Below, in pieces: positions 57,901 to 64,000 of a DNA stretch of 64,000 bases (positions within the stretch are counted from its first letter, which is position 1; every line of letters begins with the position of its first letter). The translations under genes and the position numbers were made by a program. The DNA comes from Anisodus tanguticus. Its lineage: Eukaryota > Streptophyta > Magnoliopsida > Solanales > Solanaceae. Location of the stretch: assembly GCA_034509755.1 (NCBI GenBank), contig CM067556.1, positions 42,826,045 through 42,890,044 of the forward strand, in the 5' to 3' direction. The notes beneath the pieces were generated by a model. It was given only the letters and a program-made list of their open reading frames with translations. It searched no databases and had not been told where the DNA came from.

Positions 57901-58589
57901 CTTACCCAAGGATTAGATGTTCTGCCTATCTAGGTGAATGGGCTTAAAACCCAAAGTATAAGGACCAATACGGTGGTAATCCAACCTTACTGACTGGAGA
58001 TCCCATGAATCAGGTTCAATGGGAAAACTAAGTTGTAAAGGTTTAGTTGATCGCTTCGGTGGAAGCATGAGCACTTTGGATAGTGATTTCTTTAAAGAAA
58101 CACCAAATCTAAATCCATTCCCACGATAGACTATAAGTTCTATCTGCAGTGTGGGTGAAGGTTAAGTTTCCAAAACCTTTAATGATCCTCACCAGTTGAG
58201 GTTAGGTTTGGAGAAATTTTTAATGGTTCCTAACACTTGTAAAATGGGGTATAGTAGGATACCTTGTAGGAGACCACCTATTTAAGTGCGAGGACAGGCC
58301 ACCTCAAATGAACACACTTAAGAATCCAAGAAGTGTCCACGGCCACAACGGACAAAACATTACGAAGAACTGAGTAGAGGAAGTTGTTGTGTTGGTACCG
58401 TTGACTTGGCTTACACTAAACACTGACGATTCAAGACATCACGTTCACCGCACAGTAAGTAAGTCCGATGGTATTAAATTATGGAAGGTTCAAAGCGTAT
58501 GCTACCTATTCAGATGAAACATTGGTCCGCTAAAAGATTGCTGGAAAAGGCACCAAGTGTGTGCGTCAAAATCTCTTTCAAGAGGGGAT
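57901..58589 (+). other. Copia 3' untranslated region and polypurine tract
   Basis: No ORF of note is visible. TCAAGAGGGGA at 58578-58588 is the polypurine tract beside the 3' LTR. Confidence 0.75.
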
Positions 58590-59516
58590 TATTGGAAATT
58601 TACTAAATATGGAATTAAGTATTCCATTAATTTATGACTCGAATAATTGGGGACCGCACGTCGTAAACGTCGTTTCCACACACGTGCACACGTAGTGCTA
58701 AGTATCGCAAATTTCATTAGTGAAAGAGATATTGGTACGTATGTAATACGTTTGAGTCATAGAATTATGGACGGTTATTGGCCAAATGACAAAGTATTCC
58801 ACGTTGGTAAAAGAAGGAAGAAGTGTAAGAAGAAACGAGTCGGAAATCGCCGCGGAGCCGTGAAGGGCCGCGAAGCCACACCGTCGGAGCCGCGGCGCAA
58901 ATTGGTTGGTCAGTCACTGGAGCCGCGACGCTAATTCACAGGGCCGCGGCGCTTCGAAGGCAGAAAGCTGCGATGGGAAGTTGGAAAAATCTGACCTTTG
59001 GGCTGGTTTTGGAGCATTGATTCTCCATTACTTTGCACATGAATTCAGCCATTATTTGGCTAAATGTAACCCCTCAATCAAGTGAAATTACATGGCTTTT
59101 GAAAGCCATTAGTTGGCTAGTTGAGGGGTCTTCTACTTACACTATAAATTGAGGTTTTTGGCTCAATTGAACAAAACATTCAACACTTAGAAAATACTCC
59201 AGAATGTTCAGAGTTCATCTTCTTCCTCTCTAGCAAAGTTACTATACTCAAAGTTCTTCAAGAGTAACACTTGAGTTTCCTTTGCTCACTTGTTAAAGTT
59301 GTTGTTGTATCTTGGGAGACTATTGCTCAAGATCGTAAAAGGAGATATACGGGGCAATCTTGTCTTAAAGACAGAGTGTCATCACTCGACTCAGTAAATC
59401 ATACAAGCAGTTTGTTAAGGTTTTGATTTCCAGTTTTATTGTAATAGTTTGTTTATCCTTTCTACCATTGTAATAGTTACTTACTTCCCGTTCCCTACAA
59501 CAATTGTATCCCAACA
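58590..59516 (+). repeat. 3' LTR of the 6.6-kb copia element
   Basis: It begins TATTGGAAATTTAC and ends ATCCCAACA. Relative to the 5' LTR it has an extra block near 59187-59210 and differs in the GC-rich tract near 58850-58950. Confidence 0.95.
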
Positions 59517-59768
59517 GAGGAAAGAGAAAAAATTAAAACTAAAAAAGTTATATTTTTGGTTTGTTTTTCGAGTTGATACGAGTCCTTAGGGACCCACTTT
59601 AGTAGCATTATATATTTGTTGACGCTCCATTGAGATGTGAGAGATACGCACACCACTGTGTTTAAGTGGCACATTAAGCATTTTTGAAAGGTTTAGATGG
59701 TAGGAGTTTCAATTAGAGGGTCTAAGTAAAATATAGACAAGTTAGAGGGACTTTAGCCTTTACTATTT

Positions 59769-60423
59769 TGCTCAAATTAATAAACAGAAACACTAACAAT
59801 ATATAATTTCTTTAAAAATAAAAACTGCAATCATAATCGCCGTTATTTTTGGCTAAACTTTTATTAGGACTTTAAAATTAATTAAAATTTTAATTTAGAA
59901 TCTTTCCTTATACGAAATATCTTGGAAGTCAAATTATAATTTTATAGGGTCGCCTTATTCTTAGAAGTTTGAAGTCAATAGGAATTTTACTATAAATTGA
60001 ACGTGGAAAAAACACCTTTATCACATAATAGACAAAAATCAAAAGAATAGGTAATAAAAACAAGAAAATTTAAGTCTAAGAACCCTGCAAATCACGGCAA
60101 CCAGAAAAGACGAGTCCAATAGTAGTAAAGATTTTCTCACTTCCTTTAAAAGATAGCAAAATTTTATTTATATAAACTATTTTCGTGTTTATGTTGCGTA
60201 AGGTAACCCCAATAATAAATATAAGAACTTATCAGATTTAACGTTATTTAGGAGACTTAAGGACATCAAATTCCACTTTTGAACCCAAACAATGCCTCTT
60301 AGCGGATTTTGGCTCATGATTAGAGTCCATTTTTTAAGTACCTCTTAAACAATTTCAGCTCATAAGTAGTTGAAGTCTAAAAATATGTGGTTTAGCAAGA
60401 AATACTTATATAATACTGCTATG
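59769..60423. other. Unassigned AT-rich spacer
   Basis: No gene, domain or paired repeat is recognised between the MULE and the TRIM/copia composite. Confidence 0.55.
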
Positions 60424-60428
60424 AAGTT
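60424..60428 (+). other. Candidate target-site duplication (left), AAGTT
   Basis: AAGTT lies directly outside the left LTR of the composite. The same bases lie directly outside the right LTR at 63097-63101. Confidence 0.6.
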
Positions 60429-60650
60429 TGTAAAGAATGGATATTGAGCCTAACTCAACCCCAAAACCTAGCTTGTAGGGTGAGGATTGTTCAAGTCCAT
60501 ATAAGGAGTTCATGTTCCCATTCCATTTCCGATGTGGGACTCTTAACACTCCCCGCACGCCCAAATCTCGTTAACTAGAGAGTCGAAAATATAATTTGGG
60601 GGCCCAACACCGACAAACAAAGAATTGGAATGGGCATGACTCTGATACCA
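60429..60650 (-). mobile_element. TRIM copy, minus strand, 5' LTR almost entirely missing
   Basis: The LTR at 60429-60548 (120 bp) starts TGTTAAGAGTCCCACATC on the minus strand. The 102-bp internal region (60549-60650) runs from a PBS (TGGTATCAGAG, minus strand 60650-60640) to a purine-rich GCGTGCGGGGAG. About 10 bases at 60651-60662 resemble the lost 5' LTR end. Copia sequence follows at once. Confidence 0.85.
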
Positions 60651-60662
60651 TATAAGAATGCA

Positions 60663-62753
60663 TTAATCTCTCTTGCATACTTACGCTGACAAAGAAATAT
60701 AGTATCTGCAGATCTAGTCACCGATATCCCCAAAAAATAGTTCAACTTCCCCAAGTCAGTCATAGCAAATTCAGTTTTAAGCAGTGCAATGATCTCATTT
60801 TTCAATACATCAGAGGAGGCAATAAGAATAATATCGTCCACATATAATAACAAATACGCAATGTTACTACCTCTATGAAAAATAAAGAGAGAATTATCAC
60901 ACTTACTGCATATAAACCCAATCAGCAAAATGTAGTGAGAAAATCGCTCATACCACGCTCTGGGGGCCTGTTTCAAACCATAAAGTGACTTTCGGAGACA
61001 ACAAACGTAATTAGGAGCATATGGATGGACAAAACATGGCGGCTGGTGCATGTAAACAATTTCTTTCAGGTCCCCATGAAGGAATGCTTCTTCACATCAA
61101 GCTGATGAATCGGCCAATTATTACCCATAGAAATGCTCATAACTGTGCGAATAGTAGCTGATTTAACAGTCGGACTGAATGTCTCACCACAATCAATACC
61201 CCCTTGCTGATTAGTACCATTAGCCACAAGTCTCACCTTATAACGTTCTAAGTCACCACTGTCTCTATACTTGTGACAAATAGCCACATGCAACGGATCA
61301 CATTCACCCCCTCCGATCGAGGAACCAAATCTCAAGTGTGTTATTTTGTTAAAGCATTAAATTCCTCATGCATGGCCGCATTCCAATTCAGGTCTAGTTT
61401 GGTTAATTTAGGGTTTTTGGGTATTAGGGATATGATTTGTGTGGTTAGATTGAAATGGACTTTAGGTTTGAAAATCTCGTATTGGACACGAGTTTCCATA
61501 CGGTGCGTGGGGGCAAGGGTAGGTTGGGGAATATGGTAGGGAGATGGTTCCGGTTTACTGAAGGCAGCGAGATGGTCGGGTTCTCGGATGGGTTGGGTGG
61601 CAAATCCGGGTATTGTGTCGGTGGTAGCTGGGAACAATGTCGGGTGTAGGGGGGTCGACGATCTGGGCAGAGAGGGTGGGTGTGGTGTCGACAACTTCTG
61701 GGCTATTGACGGTGTTGGGTTGGTAGGGTTCGAGTTGTTGGTGCGATTGGGTACTGTTGCAGGGGAGTTTTGGGTGACCAAAATTGTGGCGTTGGGCGGT
61801 GATGGCACATTGGTTAGTGATTGCGGGTGCCGATGGATAAGGGTTGCAGTGTCGGACTGTGACAGAAAAGCAGGGAGCCAAATGCCGGTGATGGTATGGC
61901 ATTTGGCGGTGAACTGGCTGGAACTGTCTTACTGCCGGAGAGGGGAATGGTGGTTGGCGGAGACGGGGATGAGTTGGTGGCGGTACGATAGAGTTTGGTC
62001 AGAATGACAGGGGAGATGTCTGACTCATCTAGAAAATTATAGTATGTGTTACGGAATTTTTATGTTTACGAATGAGAAAATCGTCTAGATAAACGTGACA
62101 TGACAGGAGACGTGAATTTGACGAGTAGACAGGTCATAGCACATATAGCCCCTATGCTTAAACGGGAAACCTACGAAGACACATGAAGTGGTTCTGGGTG
62201 CTAATTTATTAAGAGAAGTAGAAGCAAGATTTGAGTAGCAAAGGCAACCGAAAATCAGAAGGTGTAATAGGAAGGGATCAGACGGTATAAGATTTCGGTT
62301 GGGGTCATGTTATGAAGAGTGCTAGTGGGTAAAATATTGAGGACGTATTCTACCATTTTGACTGCATAGACCTAAAAAGATAGAGGAAGAGAGGTATGGA
62401 AAATGAAAGTACGAACCATGTTATTTATAATGTGGATGATTCGTTCTGCTTTGCCATTTTGAGGGGAGGTGTAGGGACACGAAAATTGAAAAATCATGCC
62501 ATTATTTATGCAGAATTTGTGAAACGTTAAATTATTAAATTCACGACCACTATCACACTGAAAGGATTTGATGGCTTTTTCAAATTGGGTTTTGATAAAA
62601 ATGCAAAATTCAAGAAACTTGACAAAAATTTCTGACTTAAATTTTAGTGGATAAATCCAAATAAAATGAGAAAAATCATCTAATAGGACTAGATAATATT
62701 TATGACTCAGTGAGCTGGTAACATGAGATGTCCATAAATCAGCATGAACAATA
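60663..62753 (-). pseudogene. Copia integrase core to reverse transcriptase fragment (Ale/Retrofit-like)
   Basis: Reading down from 62753: VHADLWTSHV (first Asp), VLLDDFSHFIWIYPL, QCDSGREFNN (second Asp), YTSPQNGKAER (Glu), VRTFIFHTSLPL with a stop near 62375. A decayed integrase C-terminus follows. From 61808 comes a Pro/Thr-rich linker to HRMETRVQYEIFKPKVHFNLT and NWNAAMHEEFNALTK. RT follows with ERYKVRLVANGTNQQGGIDC, QLDVKKHSF with a frameshift near 61075, SLYGLKQAPRAWY and the catalytic YVDD (about 60837-60848). KLNYFLGISV and CQRKYARE end it. The piece stops before RNase H and starts inside integrase; gag and LTRs are absent. Confidence 0.87.
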
Positions 62754-62873
62754 TGTTAAGAGTCCCACATCAGAAATGGAATGGGAACATGGACTCCTTA
62801 TATGGACTTGGACAATCCTCACCATACAAGCTAGCTTTTGGGGTTGAGTTAGGCCCAAGATCCATTCTTTACA
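62754..62873 (+). repeat. TRIM 5' LTR
   Basis: 120 bp; it differs at only a few positions from the LTR at 62977-63096. Confidence 0.93.
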
Positions 62874-62884
62874 TGGTATCAGAG
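62874..62884 (+). other. TRIM primer-binding site
   Basis: TGGTATCAGAG directly follows the 5' LTR, complementary to the 3' end of initiator methionine tRNA in the plant consensus. Confidence 0.9.
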
Positions 62885-62976
62885 TCAGACCCATTCCAAT
62901 TCTTTGTTCACTGAAGTTGAGCCCCCAAATTATATTGGCCACGCTCCAGTTAACAAGGTTTGGGCGTGCGGGAGAG

Positions 62977-63096
62977 TGTTAAGAGTCCCACATCGGATAT
63001 GGAATGAAAACATGGACTCCTTATATGGACTTGGACAATCCTCACCTTACAAGCTAGATTTTGGGGTTGAGTTAGGCATAAGATCTATTCTTTACA
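62977..63096 (+). repeat. TRIM 3' LTR
   Basis: 120 bp, preceded by the polypurine tract and followed by AAGTT. Confidence 0.93.
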
Positions 63097-63240
63097 AAGT
63101 TGAACCAAGAGAATATAATTAAGAACGAAAAATTATCTCTAAAACATATTTATTGCCGAGATTTTCTTGATTGTATGCTTTTTGTACACATTGTTACGCT
63201 GGTAGAATAATCTAATTTTCAATTTTCTTACATTCTTTTT

Positions 63241-64000
63241 TTGTCTTAATTTTTTCAGGACAACAACAACAATAACATATCCAGAGAAATCCCACAACGT
63301 GGGATCTAGGGAGGATAGAGTATACGCAGATCTTACCTCTACCTTGGTAGGTAGAACGACTATTTCCGATAGACATTCGGCTCAAGACAAAGCACAAGCA
63401 CAAGCACAATCAAAGTAAGATAAACAAAACGACTAAGCCATGATAGCGAATTCTGAAAAAGAAGCAATAACTAATGCAGGTAAATAAGATAAACAAAACA
63501 CACATAGCAATATAAATCAAATGATATGAGACTATAAAGAAATATTGTGCCTATTAGTATGATAGGCTAAGCGGGCCTACAATAATAACACTACAACTAC
63601 CAGTGCGTAGGTAGGACTACGCTGGACTACTTACTACCCTAATCCTTGTCCTCCATAACCCCATATTTAAGGTTATGTCCTCAGTGAGTTGCACCTGCGC
63701 CATATCCCGTCTAATCACCTCTTCCCAATACTTCTTCAGCTGACCTCTACCCCTCATGTACCCGTCCATAGCCAACCTCTCACACCTCCGCACTGGGGCA
63801 TTTGTGTTTCTCCTCTACACGTGCCCAAACCATCTCAACCTCGCTTCCCACATCTTATCCTCCACTGATGCCACTCTCACTCTGTCCCGGATATCATCAT
63901 TTCTAATTATATCTCTCGTTGTATGCCCACACATCCATCTTAGCATCCTCATCTCCGCAGCTTTCATCTATTGGGTGTGCGAAGTCTTAACCGGCCAACA
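63241..64000 (-). mobile_element. RTE-type LINE, 3' part, continues beyond the window
   Basis: The minus strand enters from the right edge inside the ORF and ends in a 3' UTR with an ACAACAACA-rich (plus-strand) tail at about 63259-63285. The CGCAGATCTTACCTCTACC and CGGCTCAAGAC blocks repeat the arrangement of the LINE at 3596-3745. Its 5' extent is unknown. Confidence 0.88.
63594..63970 (-). pseudogene. RTE LINE C-terminal ORF segment with one stop
   Basis: Reading down from about 63970: MKAAEMRMLRWMCGHT, RDIIRNDDIRDRV, EARLRWFGHV, then a TAG and RRNTNAPVRRC, RGRGQLKKYWEEVIRRDM, and the C-terminus LTEDITLNMGLWRTRIRV. This is the conserved post-RT region of plant RTE LINEs, where the motif RWFGHV(K)RR is usual. 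Only one stop interrupts it within the window. Confidence 0.88.

Larger units (their letters stand above)
52947..59516 (+). mobile_element. Ty1/copia element with complete layout, 6.6 kb
   Basis: LTRs of 910 and 927 bp, an exact GAGGA duplication and gag, protease, integrase, RT and RNase H in copia order define a complete but inactivated insertion. It interrupts the MULE interior. The 3' LTR begins TATTGG instead of TGTTGG, a terminal mutation. A canonical PBS is not evident after the 5' LTR. Confidence 0.95.
48635..59758. mobile_element. Mutator-like (MULE) non-autonomous element carrying nested hAT and copia insertions
   Basis: The left end (48635-48726) and the reverse complement of the right end (59667-59758) align over about 92 bp. 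Shared blocks are AACTTGTCT, ACTTA, CCTACCATCT and ATGTGCCA, at roughly 70% identity by eye. A perfect 10-bp direct repeat flanks the pair. Long TIRs with a 9-10-bp duplication are the mark of Mutator-like elements. Removing the hAT (48746-52239), the copia (52947-59516) and their duplications leaves about 1.05 kb. That remainder encodes no transposase. Confidence 0.8.
60429..63096. mobile_element. Composite of two inverted TRIM copies around a copia pol fragment
   Basis: The unit is: minus-strand TRIM LTR and internal region (60429-60650), a minus-strand copia integrase-RT fragment (about 60663-62753), then a complete plus-strand TRIM (62754-63096). Both outer ends are the 3' (U5) ends of TRIM LTRs, so the unit begins TGTAAAG and ends CTTTACA. 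AAGTT flanks both sides. The complete right TRIM on its own has no duplication (CAATA versus AAGTT), which favours the whole unit having inserted at once. Confidence 0.6.
62754..63096 (+). mobile_element. Complete TRIM element, 343 bp
   Basis: Two 120-bp LTRs (62754-62873 and 62977-63096) start TGTTAAGAGTCCCACATC and end TTCTTTACA. They flank a 103-bp internal region with no coding sequence. PBS TGGTATCAGAG begins at 62874, and GGGCGTGCGGGAGAG (62962-62976) is the polypurine tract. This is the exact plan of a terminal-repeat retrotransposon in miniature, which relies on another element's proteins. Confidence 0.92.

Noticed and set aside
61455..62007. Plus-strand Gly/Val-rich open stretches
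   Set aside because: They lie antisense to the copia integrase-RT linker and have no domain.
62749..62753. CAATA as left duplication of the complete TRIM
   Set aside because: The base run after the right LTR is AAGTT, so the TRIM alone has no matching duplication; AAGTT matches the far left flank of the composite instead.
1..64000. Host genes, organelle DNA insertions, tRNA or rRNA genes
   Set aside because: I looked for conserved non-TE domains, cloverleaf-type A/B boxes and organelle-like coding but recognised none.

Overview
This window is plant nuclear intergenic DNA made almost entirely of nested, decayed transposable elements. I find no intact host protein-coding gene, no tRNA or rRNA gene and no CRISPR array. 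The plant assignment rests on plant Ty1/copia and Ty3/gypsy lineages, hAT and Mutator-like transposons, a TRIM family and a captured plant mobile domain. Two RTE-type LINE remnants end in an ACAACAACA-rich tail familiar from Solanaceae genomes, so a nightshade-family species is my best guess; this is inference from memory of repeat families, not a search.

Layout, left to right. 1-3240: 3' half of a copia element (+) and its probable LTR. 3596-4716: 5'-truncated RTE LINE (-). 5080-9724: long gypsy LTR, a PBS remnant and a broken gag (+), truncated. 10582-12981: short copia element with ~215-bp LTRs, a perfect TSD and an internal deletion, lying in antisense gypsy-LTR-like DNA. 14551-22071: SIRE/Maximus-type copia with ~960-bp LTRs, gag, partial pol and an env-position ORF (+). 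22163-28598: very decayed Ivana/Oryco-type copia with a 15-unit tandem array near its 5' end and an antisense LTR-like insert. 29498-45597: Tat-clade gypsy element (-) with 667-bp LTRs, gag-pol with two RNase H domains, and an antisense spliced-looking ORF encoding a plant mobile domain. Its gag is split by a 3.6-kb solo LTR (39452-43067). 46295-48518: two short non-autonomous DNA transposons. 48635-59758: a ~1-kb Mutator-like element swollen to 11 kb by a hAT transposon (48746-52239) and a copia element (52947-59516). 60429-63096: a composite in which two TRIM copies in opposite orientation bracket a copia integrase-RT fragment, apparently inside one target-site duplication. 63241-64000: 3' end of another RTE LINE (-), running off the window.

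The elements act as layers of an insertion record rather than as cooperating genes. Target-site duplications at the small copia, solo LTR, hAT, copia-in-MULE and MULE give a readable nesting order. Every coding region is broken by stops or frameshifts; where the ancestral codon can be guessed many stops look like C-to-T (or G-to-A) changes, as expected for methylated, silenced repeats. The observations most worth follow-up are the TRIM/copia composite, the antisense plant-mobile-domain gene inside the Tat element, the nested MULE, and short CpG-containing words (TCGGCT in the Tat element, GTCGAC in the SIRE element) that recur across LTRs and coding regions.
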